A DNA stretch of 64,000 bases from UBA5614 sp034678545. GTDB lineage: Bacteria > Cloacimonadota > Cloacimonadia > Cloacimonadales > Cloacimonadaceae. The notes under the pieces are model-generated. The model did not search any database. It saw only the letters and a program-made list of their open reading frames with translations, and was not told the DNA's origin. The stretch's first letter is position 1, and each line of letters begins with the position of its first letter. Positions 33,686 to 43,900 of the stretch are shown piece by piece. The translations under genes and the position numbers were made by a program. Where the stretch lies: assembly GCA_034678545.1 (NCBI GenBank), contig JAXDBS010000070.1, positions 16,180 through 80,179 on the forward strand. The letters run 5' to 3'.

Positions 33686-34363
33686 CTATTTACCATTTTC
33701 GGTGGACGGCAGCGAGGTCAGAATCCTATGGATTTCATTGACCGCTTTCGCTTTGGACAAGCTTTTCAGGATATCGGGATTGACCAGCAGTTTGGAGATG
33801 TAGGAAAGGGAGAACAGATGCTGTTTATCATTGTGCAGCAATAACATAAAGAAGATATTGACAGGTTTGTGGTCCGGCGCGTCGAAATCCACCCCTTCCA
33901 CGGTGCGGCCGAACAGGATGCTGGGCGACTTGATCTTGGATGGATGCAGGTGGCGCGGGTGCAATAGGGCCACGCCGTTGCCGATGGCGGTGGAGATCAA
34001 TTCCTCGCGCGCGACCACAACCTCATAAAGCCAGCGGGCGTCCCGCACCAGTTTTAGTTCCTTGGCCTTTTCGCTGAGGATGCGGATGGCCTCGTACTTA
34101 TTTTCAGCGGTGAAACCCAGATAGACATTCTCGGGGCGCATATATTCCTCAAAGTGGCAGATCACGCGCCGCAGGGCCAGTTGTTTTTCCTCTCCCTCGG
34201 ACAGGTTTTCCATCCATTCGCTGAGGGAATCGGCATCGATCTTGACACTTTTACCGACCGTCTTGGTTTCGAAGACATCGGCGTTGACCATTTCCTGGAT
34301 GACGCGTTCTGATACTTTCAGGATTTTGGCGGCTTCTGACTTGCTCAGATACTTTTTTGCCAT
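33686..34363 (-). CDS. Helix-turn-helix and PTS EIIA-like fusion regulator
   Basis: 225 residues. The first 55 form an excisionase/MerR-like winged HTH (YLSKSEAAKILKVSERVIQEM, then FETKTVGKSVKIDADSLSEW). Residues about 70-215 resemble the PTS EIIA (fructose/nitrogen, PtsN-like) fold with a His in GVALLHPRH, the equivalent of the phospho-His. It could link phosphotransfer state to gene expression; no other PTS genes are in view. Stops 68 nt before purE. Confidence 0.85.
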   Translation of the reverse strand: MAKKYLSKSEAAKILKVSERVIQEMVNADVFETKTVGKSVKIDADSLSEWMENLSEGEEKQLALRRVICHFEEYMRPENVYLGFTAENKYEAIRILSEKAKELKLVRDARWLYEVVVAREELISTAIGNGVALLHPRHLHPSKIKSPSILFGRTVEGVDFDAPDHKPVNIFFMLLLHNDKQHLFSLSYISKLLVNPDILKSLSKAKAVNEIHRILTSLPSTENGK

Positions 34364-34473
34364 GACAATGCTCCTATTTATTTAGCTGCAAGTTAAAAAG
34401 ATAGTAATACCAATCAGGACTTCCTTCCCTTTTTGTCTTGACAAGGAAACTTATATTTTTCAGCTATGGATGT

Positions 34474-34974
34474 ATGGTCAAGAAATTTATTCTGCTGGGG
34501 TTGGCGGCCTGTCTGGCGGCGGCCTGCAGCTATTCGGTGCACAGCAACGTATATCCGCATCTGAAGAGGATCCAGCTGCTCGCGTTCGACAACCGCAGCA
34601 GCGAGTTTTCCCTGGGCGATACCGTGATCAACAGCCTGTCCGCCTCTTTTAGCGAGGACGGGCGCTTGAGACTGGTCACCCAGCAGCCGGACTGCCAGTT
34701 GGAGGGCTCGATCCTCAGCTTCAGCGAAAAGATCTACTCCTACGACACAGCCAACAACGTGCAGGATTACATCGTGACTGTCACCTTCAGCCTTGTCTTC
34801 ACTGACCTTGTCAACAACAAGGTGCTTTACGAAAACAAGAGCCTGGCCCTGTCTGAATTCTACGCCGTCTCGGACCAGAGCACCAGCCGGTTCCGGAGCA
34901 AGGAAGAAGCGATCACGGAGATCTGTGACAAACTGTTCAGGAATGTTATGCAAAACACCCTGGAGTCCTGGTGA
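34474..34974 (+). CDS. lptE: LptE-like LPS-assembly lipoprotein
   Basis: 166 residues from ATG 34474 (MVKKFILLGLAACLAAACSYS); lipobox LAAC gives a lipidated Cys at about residue 18. SVHSNVYPHLKRIQLLAFDNRS and the beta-rich body with DYIVTVTFSLVFTDLVNNKVLYEN match the LptE/DUF4136-like lipoprotein fold that plugs the LptD barrel. It overlaps the rluB start by GTGA. No lptD is in the window, so the name rests on fold-level similarity. Confidence 0.8.
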   Translation: MVKKFILLGLAACLAAACSYSVHSNVYPHLKRIQLLAFDNRSSEFSLGDTVINSLSASFSEDGRLRLVTQQPDCQLEGSILSFSEKIYSYDTANNVQDYIVTVTFSLVFTDLVNNKVLYENKSLALSEFYAVSDQSTSRFRSKEEAITEICDKLFRNVMQNTLESW

Positions 34975-35708
34975 AGACCGTCCGCCTGAACCGCTTCCTG
35001 GCTGGAGCGGGGCTGGGCTCCCGGCGCGGGGTGGAAGAACTTATCAGGGCTGGCCGGATCAGGCTCAACGGCGAGGCCGTGAGCGAACTTGCCACGCAGG
35101 TAAATCCTGCCCGGGATGTAGTTGAGATAGACGGCAAGGCTGTCCGGCCCGCGCTTAAAAAGAACTATCTGCTGCTCAACAAGCCCCGCGGCTACGTGGT
35201 GACGCGGCGGGACGAATACGGACGCAAGACCATCTACCAACTGCTGCCGGACTTCGCCCAGACCTGCGTTTCCGCCGGGCGGCTGGACAAGGATTCGGAG
35301 GGGCTGCTCCTGATCACAGACGACGGCGATCTGGTCAAGGTGCTGACCCATCCCTCCGGCAAGGTGGACAAGACCTATAGGGTGGAGGCGGACCTGCCGC
35401 TGTCCCGCCAGCAGCTTGACTGCCTGCGCCAGGGCGTGGTCATAGAGGGCGGCAAAACACTGCCCGCCGGCGTGTTTGTCAAAAGCAACCGCCCGGGCAG
35501 CGTGGTGCTGAAAATGGTCATCTCAGAAGGCAAAAAACGCCAGCTCCGGCTCATGCTGGAGGCTGTCGGCAGGAAGGTCTTGAGCCTGAAGCGGATGCAG
35601 ATCGGCGAACTCGAACTGGACAGGCTGCCGTCCGGGATGTGGCGGCTCTGCACACCCGAGGAGGTTAAATATCTGCTGGGTTTGAAACGCACGGGGAGCG
35701 GAACATGA
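34971..35708 (+). CDS. rluB: RluB/RsuA-family 23S rRNA pseudouridine synthase
   Basis: 245 residues starting GTG at 34971 in a GTGA overlap. The N-terminal S4 domain is LNRFLAGAGLGSRRGVEELI. The catalytic Asp lies in SAGRLDKDSEGLLLITDDG, and LMLEAVGRKVLSLKRMQIG is the conserved end block. It modifies uridine in rRNA; which position cannot be told (rluB-type by length and lack of extra domains). Confidence 0.9.
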   Translation: MKTVRLNRFLAGAGLGSRRGVEELIRAGRIRLNGEAVSELATQVNPARDVVEIDGKAVRPALKKNYLLLNKPRGYVVTRRDEYGRKTIYQLLPDFAQTCVSAGRLDKDSEGLLLITDDGDLVKVLTHPSGKVDKTYRVEADLPLSRQQLDCLRQGVVIEGGKTLPAGVFVKSNRPGSVVLKMVISEGKKRQLRLMLEAVGRKVLSLKRMQIGELELDRLPSGMWRLCTPEEVKYLLGLKRTGSGT

Positions 35709-36784
35709 AATTCGGCCTGTTAGGATTTCCCAAAGCGGGAAAAACTACCATCTACAATGCCCTGACCGGCAACACGGGAGCCACGGACAAGTACATCCAG
35801 GCCCATCACGAAGCGCACGTGGGCGTGGTCGAGGTACCGGATCCCCGGGTCACGCGTTTGAGCGAAATCTACAAGCCTAAAAAGACCATTTACGCCCATC
35901 TGGAATACCACGATTATCCGGCTCTGTTCGGCGCGCCGGCGGAAGAAACGAACGCCAGTACCCTGTTTTCCGACGCCAAGGCGATGGACGGCTTTGCCCT
36001 CGTCCTGCGTGCTTTTTCCGATCCCGAAATGGACGCGCTGCACGGACCGCCCCAGCCCCTGGCCGACCTGCAGAGGTTCGAAGAGGAAATGCTGCTGCAG
36101 GACCTTGTGGTGGCGGAAAAACGGCTGGAGAAGATCGAACTGAGCTACAAGCGCGGGATCAAGACCCCGGCCCTGCAGACAGAGGAAAAGGCCCTGCACC
36201 ACATTATCAAGGCCCTGCAGGACGGCACACCCATCCGCCGCCTGGAACTCGGCTCCGACGAGGAGAAAGCGGTGCGCGGCTTCCAGTTCATGTCCCAAAA
36301 GCCGGTCCTGGTTCTGCTGAACTGCTCGGAAGACGATTTTCACAAACTGGATGAAACCGTCGCCGGACTGCAGGCCCAAGGCTACCTGGCAGAGGCCATC
36401 GCCGGGCGTTTCGAGGAGGAGCTTTCCCGCCTGGAGGCGGAGGACGCCGCCGCCTTCATGGAGGACATGGGCCTCAGCGAGTCTGTCCGCAACCGGCTGA
36501 ACCATCTCTGCTACCTGCTGATGGGCTATCTGAGCTTCTTCACGGTGGGGGAAGACGAAGTGCGCGCCTGGACCATCCAGCAGGGCGACAATGCCGTCAC
36601 AGCGGCGGGCAAGATCCATTCCGACCTGGCCCGCGGCTTCATCCGGGCGGAGTGCTTCCAGTACGCCGACCTGATCGCCCACGGCTCCGAAAAGGCGTTG
36701 CGGGAAAAGGGCCTGTTCAAGCTGGAGGGCAAGGATTACATCGTCCGGGACGGCGACATCCTGTCCATCCGGTTCAACGTCTAA
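35705..36784 (+). CDS. ychF: YchF-family (OBG-like) GTPase/ATPase, divergent
   Basis: 359 residues, start overlapping rluB by ATGA. P-loop GFPKAGKTT (residues 7-15), PDPRVTRLSEIYKPKKT, the helical insert, NCSED in the G4 position and the C-terminal TGS/DUF933 part (FFTVGEDEVRAWTIQQGDNA, DLARGFIRAE, LEGKDYIVRDGDILSIRFNV) identify YchF. The usual G3 DxAGLV is replaced by HDYPALFG, so nucleotide hydrolysis may be altered. YchF interacts with ribosomes and stress responses. Confidence 0.9.
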   Translation: MKFGLLGFPKAGKTTIYNALTGNTGATDKYIQAHHEAHVGVVEVPDPRVTRLSEIYKPKKTIYAHLEYHDYPALFGAPAEETNASTLFSDAKAMDGFALVLRAFSDPEMDALHGPPQPLADLQRFEEEMLLQDLVVAEKRLEKIELSYKRGIKTPALQTEEKALHHIIKALQDGTPIRRLELGSDEEKAVRGFQFMSQKPVLVLLNCSEDDFHKLDETVAGLQAQGYLAEAIAGRFEEELSRLEAEDAAAFMEDMGLSESVRNRLNHLCYLLMGYLSFFTVGEDEVRAWTIQQGDNAVTAAGKIHSDLARGFIRAECFQYADLIAHGSEKALREKGLFKLEGKDYIVRDGDILSIRFNV

Positions 36785-36802
36785 TCCGATAAAAGATATA
36801 TT

Positions 36803-39094
36803 ATGGCAGACAGAAAAAAGAACGGTAAAGGAAAGAGGCTGAGTCCGGAAGGGACTGCCCCGCTTTGGTGGACCAAGCTGCTGTGGGGCGTCCTGGCCCT
36901 GTTTTCGGTCATGGGCCTGCTTTCGCTGCTTTCCAGCCCCGCCAGCCTGGCAAAGGACTGGCAGCAATTGAGCGAAAGCAGCAATGTCTTCTCAGGCATC
37001 TTCGGCGCCAACGCCATCAAGTTTGATAATCCCATCGGCGTATTCGGCGTGGCGATCGGCAACCTGCTCGTCCTGCTGTTTGGCCAGGTGTTTTCACTGC
37101 TGGCGCTGGCCATCCTGCTGGGGGTGGCGCTGCATGGATTCATCTATCCTGAGAAGCTGGAAACGCGTTTCCGCGGCTTCCTGCTGGTCCTGATCATGTT
37201 TTGCCTGCAGGTCATCCTGGTCAGCGGGTCCTCCGAGCACAGGTTTGCCCTGGGCTGGCTGCCCTGGGGCTGCTGGTTCCTGCTGTGCTCGCTGTTCAGC
37301 ACTCTGGGCGGGCGCATCATCGCGGGCGGCACCGCCGTCCTGGGCGTGGTCATCGTCTTTGGCTTCGACACGATCCGCCAGAAGGTGTTGGAAGGCTGGG
37401 AAAGTTTCCTGCGCTGGCGGGAAAGGCGCCGGATGGAGCAACCCTCGGACCGGCCCTTCACCATCCAGAATCCAGGCGGCCCCTCCATCACCGACCACGT
37501 CCAGCCCCAGGAGGAAGCGACCCCTGCCCGGACCGAGCCGGCGCCCGTCAGGCCTGAACCAGTGCAGCCCAAGCAGCCGCCGGTCATTCCGCCCAAGGTA
37601 AAGGAACCGGCCCCGGGATCAAACCCGGAGGAGGAAGACGAGGAGGAAGACCGCGATTTCGTCATCCCCTCAGTCGAAAACTTTTTGGAAAGCCCCGTCA
37701 AGCTCTCCCGCAAGGACCGCGAGGAGATCGAAAACCAGATCAAGGCCACCAGCAAGATCCTGATGGAAAAGCTGGCCGAGTTCGGCGTGGCGGCTGAGGT
37801 CATGAATGTCAATATCGGCCCCATCATCACCCAGTATGAATTGCGGCCCGCCCCGGGGGTCAAGGTCAGCCGCTTCACCTCCCTGGCTGACGATCTGGCG
37901 CTGGCCATCAAGGCCAAGTCCATCCGTGTCCAGGCGCCCATTCCGGGCAAGGGACTGATAGGCATCGAAATCCCCAATCTGACCCGGGACACGATCTATC
38001 TGCGCGACATCCTGCTCTCGGACGAAATGGAGGCGGTGGAGTCCAAGCTCGCCTTCGGCCTCGGCAAGGAGATCTCGGGCAAGCCCGTGGTCACCGACCT
38101 GGCCCGCATGCCGCACCTGCTGATCGCCGGAGCCACCGGCAGCGGCAAGAGCGTCCTCATCAACACCATTATCATGAGCCTGCTGCTGCGCGCCAAACCG
38201 GAAGAGCTGCGCCTTGTCCTGATCGACCCCAAGCGCGTCGAACTGGCCAACTACAACGAACTGCCCCACCTGATCGGCTCCGTGGTCACCGACGCCGAAA
38301 CCGCTTTGGAAACCATGTACTGGGCCGTGCGCGAAATGGAGCGCCGCTACGAGCTGCTCCAGGAACACAAGGCGCGGGACATCATCTCCTTCAATGAAAA
38401 GGCGGAGGAGATCGAAGATTTGAAAAAACTCCCCTTCATCGTCATCATCATCGACGAATTCGCCGACCTGATCATGACCTCCGGCAAGGACATCGAGCTG
38501 CCCATCACCCGCCTGGCCCAGATGGCGCGGGCCGTGGGCATGCACCTGATCCTGGCCACGCAGCGGCCCTCCATCAAAGTCATCACGGGCATCATAAAGG
38601 CCAATTTCCCCGCCCGCATCGCCTTCCAGGTCTCGTCCAAGGTGGACTCCCGCGTGATTTTGGACATGATCGGCGCCGAGCGCCTGCTGGGGCTGGGCGA
38701 CATGCTCTTCATGCCTCCGGGCAAGGCCATGGCGGAACGCATCCACGGCGCCTTTGTCAGCGACCACGAGATCGGCCGCGTCTGCGAATACCTGCGCGAG
38801 CAGCCCAAGCCCAGGGAGGAAATCACGATCACCGGCGCCGGCCGCGGCGACATGGATTTTCTCGAATACGACGACGAACTGTTCCCGGAAGCGGCCAGGA
38901 TCGTTGTCTCCGCCAACCTCGCCTCCGTCTCCATGCTGCAGCGCCATTTCAAGATCGGCTACGCCCGGGCCGGACGCCTGATCGACATGCTGGAGCGAGC
39001 GCGCATCGTGGGTCCGCACCTGGGCAGCAAGTCCCGCGACGTGCTGGCCACTATGGAGGACCTTAAAATTTATGGGATCACAGATGAAAATTAA
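36803..39094 (+). CDS. ftsK: DNA translocase FtsK/SpoIIIE
   Basis: 763 residues. N-terminal membrane part (about 1-190) has at least four helices, then a Pro/Glu-rich linker (about 225-280). The motor carries Walker A GATGSGKSVLIN (about 440-451), Walker B FIVIIIDEFADL and the TQRP region. The C-terminal gamma winged helix (LFPEAARIVVSANLASVSMLQ to LKIYG) reads KOPS-like DNA. It segregates and unlinks the chromosome terminus at division. Its end overlaps lolA by 11 nt. Two parS sites lie 3.2-3.7 kb upstream. Confidence 0.96.
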   Translation: MADRKKNGKGKRLSPEGTAPLWWTKLLWGVLALFSVMGLLSLLSSPASLAKDWQQLSESSNVFSGIFGANAIKFDNPIGVFGVAIGNLLVLLFGQVFSLLALAILLGVALHGFIYPEKLETRFRGFLLVLIMFCLQVILVSGSSEHRFALGWLPWGCWFLLCSLFSTLGGRIIAGGTAVLGVVIVFGFDTIRQKVLEGWESFLRWRERRRMEQPSDRPFTIQNPGGPSITDHVQPQEEATPARTEPAPVRPEPVQPKQPPVIPPKVKEPAPGSNPEEEDEEEDRDFVIPSVENFLESPVKLSRKDREEIENQIKATSKILMEKLAEFGVAAEVMNVNIGPIITQYELRPAPGVKVSRFTSLADDLALAIKAKSIRVQAPIPGKGLIGIEIPNLTRDTIYLRDILLSDEMEAVESKLAFGLGKEISGKPVVTDLARMPHLLIAGATGSGKSVLINTIIMSLLLRAKPEELRLVLIDPKRVELANYNELPHLIGSVVTDAETALETMYWAVREMERRYELLQEHKARDIISFNEKAEEIEDLKKLPFIVIIIDEFADLIMTSGKDIELPITRLAQMARAVGMHLILATQRPSIKVITGIIKANFPARIAFQVSSKVDSRVILDMIGAERLLGLGDMLFMPPGKAMAERIHGAFVSDHEIGRVCEYLREQPKPREEITITGAGRGDMDFLEYDDELFPEAARIVVSANLASVSMLQRHFKIGYARAGRLIDMLERARIVGPHLGSKSRDVLATMEDLKIYGITDEN

Positions 39095-39704
39095 ACTGAT
39101 TGCAATCTTACTGTTGATATCGGCCGCGGGTTTCCTGCGGGCCGACAAGGCGGGCGACGCCTACCAGAAGATGCTGGCCGCCTACGGCAAGGTCAGTTCC
39201 TGGCAGGCCAGCCTGGCCCAGATCAACTACTTCGCCGACTCCAAGGCTACCCTGACCTCCGCCGGCCGTTTCTACTACCAGAAAAACCGCCTCGCAATCC
39301 GCTACAGCAAGCCCGGAGAGCAGGTCCTGCTGGTTTCCGGCGGCAAGGTCACCATCTATGACAAGGCTTCCCGGGCCGCCGTTAAATCCGATCTCAGTTC
39401 TACTGTCCAGTCTTTGGAGCCGGTGGGGATCATCAAGTCTTATTGGCAAAACTCGACCCGCCAGCTGCTGAAAAGCGATCCCGGCTTCACCTCCGTCCAG
39501 CTCAAACCCAAGGGGGACCCGCAGATCAGCCGGATCAGCTTCACCCTCAGCAACAAGACAGGCTATGTCACCAAACTCACCTACGTCGACCTGGCCGGCA
39601 ATTCCGTCACCGTCGCCTTCAGCGGCCTCAAGGTCAACAAAGCCATCCCCGCCTCAGTCTGGAAACTGAATCTGCCCCCCGGCGTCCAGGTCATGGAATA
39701 CTGA
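39084..39704 (+). CDS. lolA: Outer-membrane lipoprotein carrier LolA
   Basis: 206 residues from ATG 39084 (MKIKLIAILLLISAAGFLRA signal peptide). YGKVSSWQASLAQINYFADS, GRFYYQKNRLAIRYSKPGEQVLLVSGG and the end ASVWKLNLPPGVQVMEY match the LolA half-barrel that ferries lipoproteins to the outer membrane. Its start lies within the end of ftsK, an arrangement seen in other bacteria. A second, longer LolA-like gene is at 20716. Confidence 0.9.
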   Translation: MKIKLIAILLLISAAGFLRADKAGDAYQKMLAAYGKVSSWQASLAQINYFADSKATLTSAGRFYYQKNRLAIRYSKPGEQVLLVSGGKVTIYDKASRAAVKSDLSSTVQSLEPVGIIKSYWQNSTRQLLKSDPGFTSVQLKPKGDPQISRISFTLSNKTGYVTKLTYVDLAGNSVTVAFSGLKVNKAIPASVWKLNLPPGVQVMEY

Positions 39705-39778
39705 GCTTTCGCCCGGATTGTGGAACGCTCCTTGCACTTTGACTTCCTGCTTTAATCATAATTAATTTATCAGTAACG

Positions 39779-39824
39779 GATCACCGCCTGATAAGGGCAT
39801 TTTTGCGGTCATCTGAGGGTGATC
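39779..39824. repeat. Dispersed inverted repeat, copy 2
   Basis: GATCACC (39779-39785) pairs with GGGTGATC (39817-39824). The right arm 39805-39824 matches 21588-21607 at 19 of 20. Located in the 157-nt gap between lolA and manC. Confidence 0.65.
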
Positions 39825-39861
39825 TGTGGGTGGTCTGAGCCTCGAGCTTCAAGGAGAAACA

Positions 39862-40917
39862 ATGGTAGCATTGATCATGGCCGGCGGCACGGGCACGCGC
39901 TTCTGGCCCGTCAGCCGCAGAAACAGGCCCAAGCAGTTTCTGAAGATCGCCGGCGAGAAAAGCATGCTGCAGCTGACCGTGGAACGGCTGTCCGGCGCGG
40001 TGGAACCGAAGGACACCTACATCGTCACCGCCCAGTCGCAGGCCGCGCTGGTGCGGGAACACCTGCCCCAACTGCCGCAGGAAAATATCATCATCGAGCC
40101 CTTCGGCATGAACACGGCGCCCTGCATCGGGCTCAGCCTCGCCTACCTGGCGCACCGGATCGACCCGCAGGAAAGCCTGATCGTGCTGCCCGCCGACCAT
40201 GTGATCAAAGACACGCAGGCCTTTCTGGCCAGCCTCGCCCTGGCCGAACAGCCCGCCTCGGAAGGATGCCTCGTCACCTTTGGCATCGTGCCCGACTACC
40301 CAGCCACCGGATACGGCTACATCGAGGCCGGGGAGCAGCTTGCGCCCGGCATCCTCAGCGTCCGCCGCTTCAAGGAAAAACCGGACCTGGAGACAGCCCG
40401 GGAATTCCTCAAACAGGGCAACTTCTTCTGGAACAGCGGCATGTTTTTCTGGAAATACGAGGCCATCCTCCAGGCCTACGAGCAGCACCTGCCCAATGTA
40501 ACAGCCCTGCTGGAGGAGATCCGCTTCCTGTGGAAGCACAAATCCACCCAGGCCAGCCTGGTCGGGATCTACGCCCGCATGCCCAAGGTCCCAGTGGACA
40601 TCGGCATCATGGAAAAAGCCGAGAAACGGGCCGTCATCCCCGTGGACTACGGCTGGAGCGACGTCGGCAGCTGGAAAGCCCTGGCCGAAATCAGCCCGTC
40701 CGACGAAGAGGGCAACCATGTGCCGGGTCAGCACATTCTGATTGACGCCAAACGCAATTACATAAAAAGTGATAAATTCGTCAGCCTGATCGGGGTGGAA
40801 GACCTGGTCGTGATCGAGACCGATGACGCCATCCTGGTCGCCGCCAGGGACCGCAGCGAAGAGGTCAAAGCCGTGGTGGACAGGCTGGCCGCCGAACATA
40901 AAAATGAACTTCTGTAA
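39862..40917 (+). CDS. manC: Mannose-1-phosphate guanylyltransferase
   Basis: 351 residues from ATG 39862 with AAGGAG before it. The nucleotidyl-transferase signature MAGGTGTRFWPVSRRNRPKQ is intact, followed by PADHVIKD, FKEKPD and FFWNSGMFFW. It makes GDP-mannose for surface glycans. The monofunctional length has no isomerase domain. Only 15 nt separate it from the C25 protease gene, so they may be cotranscribed although unrelated in function. Confidence 0.93.
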   Translation: MVALIMAGGTGTRFWPVSRRNRPKQFLKIAGEKSMLQLTVERLSGAVEPKDTYIVTAQSQAALVREHLPQLPQENIIIEPFGMNTAPCIGLSLAYLAHRIDPQESLIVLPADHVIKDTQAFLASLALAEQPASEGCLVTFGIVPDYPATGYGYIEAGEQLAPGILSVRRFKEKPDLETAREFLKQGNFFWNSGMFFWKYEAILQAYEQHLPNVTALLEEIRFLWKHKSTQASLVGIYARMPKVPVDIGIMEKAEKRAVIPVDYGWSDVGSWKALAEISPSDEEGNHVPGQHILIDAKRNYIKSDKFVSLIGVEDLVVIETDDAILVAARDRSEEVKAVVDRLAAEHKNELL

Positions 40918-40932
40918 GGATAAAACAAACTT

Positions 40933-43900
40933 ATGAAAAAATGGATGACTGTGATCCTGAGTGCGCTGCCGCTGCTGCTGGCAGCCCACCTGAACGTTGA
41001 AGTAACCCTGCCGGACTGGAAGTCCGAGACCAAATGGGAAACAAGTTCCCTGCCCCTGCTGCAGAGCCCCGGCAACCCCGCCCTGCCCTTTTACCCCGTG
41101 CGGGTGCTTTTGCCCATGGGGGAGAAGGTGATTAATGTAGAAATAACCCTGGAAAACCACCTCCCCGAAAGGGCAGGGCTCAGCCTGGATTATGTCAGGC
41201 AGCAGCAGCCGGTCTCGCAGCCTGCTCCGGACCGGACAGTGAAAAATCACGCCGTGTGGGAGGCGGACGCCTTTTATCCGGCGGCGGATTTCGAGTATCT
41301 GGGCACCCAGACCTGGAAGGGCTACCAGATCGCCCTGCTCAACATCTATCCCTGGCATTACAATCCCGTGACGAGCCGTTTGGCTGCCGCCGGGACCGCC
41401 CGGATAAAAATCCTTACTGAGGCGGATGCTGAACTGGCCCGCTACCAGGGTCTTCGCATCCCGTCCGCTCCGACCGCGCCGGAATTGTTATCCGGCTTTG
41501 TGCTTAATCCCGAGCAGTCTGCCGGTTACACGAGGCGGGGCAGTCACCGACCTTCAACACGTTATGTAAACCCGAACGACCCCAAAAAGCTCGTCATCAT
41601 CACCTCCCAAAACCGGGTCGAGTGGTTCAACGCCTATGCCCAGTGGAAAAACAGCCGCAACATCCCTACCGGCATCTTCACCATCGAAAGCATCCTCAGC
41701 GACTATGCCGGAGTGGACGACCCCGCCAAGCTGCGCAGCTTCATCGAGGACGCCTTCCTGAGCTGGCTGGACACCGGCACACCCCTGGAGTACGTGATCC
41801 TGGCCGGCGACGACGAGATCATCCCGGTCCGCGGCCTGTTTGGCCAGGTCGGCGACACCACCGACAACTGGATGCCCTCCGACCTTTACTACGGATGCCT
41901 GGACGGCAACTGGAACCTGGACGGGGACAACCTTTGGGGCGAGTATCCGACGGACCAGCCGGACCTGCTTCCCGAGGTCGCCGTGGGCCGCTTCCCGGCC
42001 GAATCCCTGACCGAATTCCAGCGCATCATGAACAAGACCATGTTCTACGTTGACAATAACACTTTCAGCAACAACATTGCCGCCTTCTTCGGGGAAAACC
42101 TGAACTGGAATCCAGTTACCTGGGGCGGCGATTACAAGGACGCGGTGGCGGTCCATCTGCCTGAGGCCTACCAGCTTGACACCTATTACCAGAGGGACGG
42201 GACCTATGCCCCCGAGATCGTGATCAACGCCATCAACGGCGGCGCCGGAATCATGAACCACATGGGCCACGCCAACGAAGTTTACCTGATGGGTCAGTCC
42301 AACGGGACCGTGGAAGCGCTCACCAATACGGAATACGGCTTCCTCTACACCCAGGGCTGCTATCCCGCCGCCTTTGACCAGCGCACCAGCGGGGACGGAG
42401 AATCCATCGGCGAACACTTCGTCACAGCTTCCGGCGGGCTCTACGCCTTTATCGGCAACACCCGCTACGGCTGGTATTCCCCCGGCAACACGAACGGCGC
42501 CAGCCAGCAATTCGACAAAAAGTTCTTCGCCGGCCTCTTCCAGCAAAACCTGCCGCAACTGGGCAAGGCCATGGAATATTCACTGCTCCAGAACGTAAAC
42601 CAGGCCATGCAGTCCGGCGTCATGCTCTGGTGTTACTACGAAACCATCCTGTTCGGCGACCCATCCATCTCCGTCAAGCCTGCCGATCCGACCCTGTCCT
42701 GCCTGGCCCTCGATTTTTATCTCCACGACGACAGCGAAGGCGACGGCGACGGCAACCTTAATCCCGGCGAAACCGTCCGGCTCTATCCGCGCGTCCGCAA
42801 CCTGCCCGGCTGGGGTACTGCCCACAACGTGCTGGTCACGGTGGAGGGCCTGCCCGCCGGCTTTGAGCTGCTGACTCCCCAGATCAGCCTGCCCCAGCTG
42901 GCCGCCGGCAGCTACATTGACTCCACGCTTTGCATCCGCTTTCAGCTTCCCAATGAGATGGACTTCGGAGTTTACAATTACCAGATCAGGCTGCAGGCCT
43001 CCGACCCGTTCAGCGGCCAGGTGGTCTGCGACCGCAGATACGGCGCCAGCCTGGAGATCACGCTGCTGGACAGCCACTTCCCCTGGGACTGCTTCCACGC
43101 AGGGAAATCCGCGCCTGTGGTGGGGGACCTCCAGTTCAGCCAGGAGACCCAGGTCCTGTATGTGGACGTGACCGGCAACGGCTACTTCATCAACGACCAG
43201 GGCGAGCAGGTCAGCGGCTTTGATTTCCCCACCGAGGAAAACATCAACCGCAGCTTTGCCGCCGGCCCCTTCGAGATCATCAACACCCTGATGTACGCCT
43301 ACGCCTTCACCAGCCGCACGGGCAAGATCTTTGCCGTGGCACACAAGGACACCACCGACTTCTTCTACATCAACTACGACACCGGCAGCACCCTGCTCTA
43401 CACACCCGTCCTGGCCGATATCGACAACGACGGCAGCAGCGAGGCGATCGCCGGAGCGCATAACAAAAAGATCTACGCCCTGAACTATGAAAACGAGCTG
43501 CTGCCAGGCTTCCCGGTCCAACTGAGCTCGCCTTTCAGCAGTGAACTGGCAGTGGCCGACCTGGACGGCAACGGCACGCGGGAGATTATCGCCGGCACCG
43601 CCAACGGCCAGCTCTGGGCCATTGAAAGCAGCGGCGCCGTCCGGCCCGGATTCCCGGTCCAACTGGGCGGCAACGTCACCGGCGCCCCCCTGGTCCTGAA
43701 CAATTGCAATATCGTGGCCGGCACCCCTGAACACATGTATGTCGTGTCCCCCGGCGGGGCAATCCTGACCGCAAAACCCGTCTCCGATGACATGGCCTCC
43801 GGAGCCATTGCCGCCGACATCAACCGCAACGGCGAACTGGACATCGTCTTCGTCACCACAAGCGGCGACCTTTACGCCTGCCGGCAGGACGGCTCCGACC

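Noticed and set aside
34438..34443. TTGACA before lptE as promoter
   Set aside because: No -10 at 15-19 nt; the hexamer is part of a CTTGACAAGG palindrome-like run.
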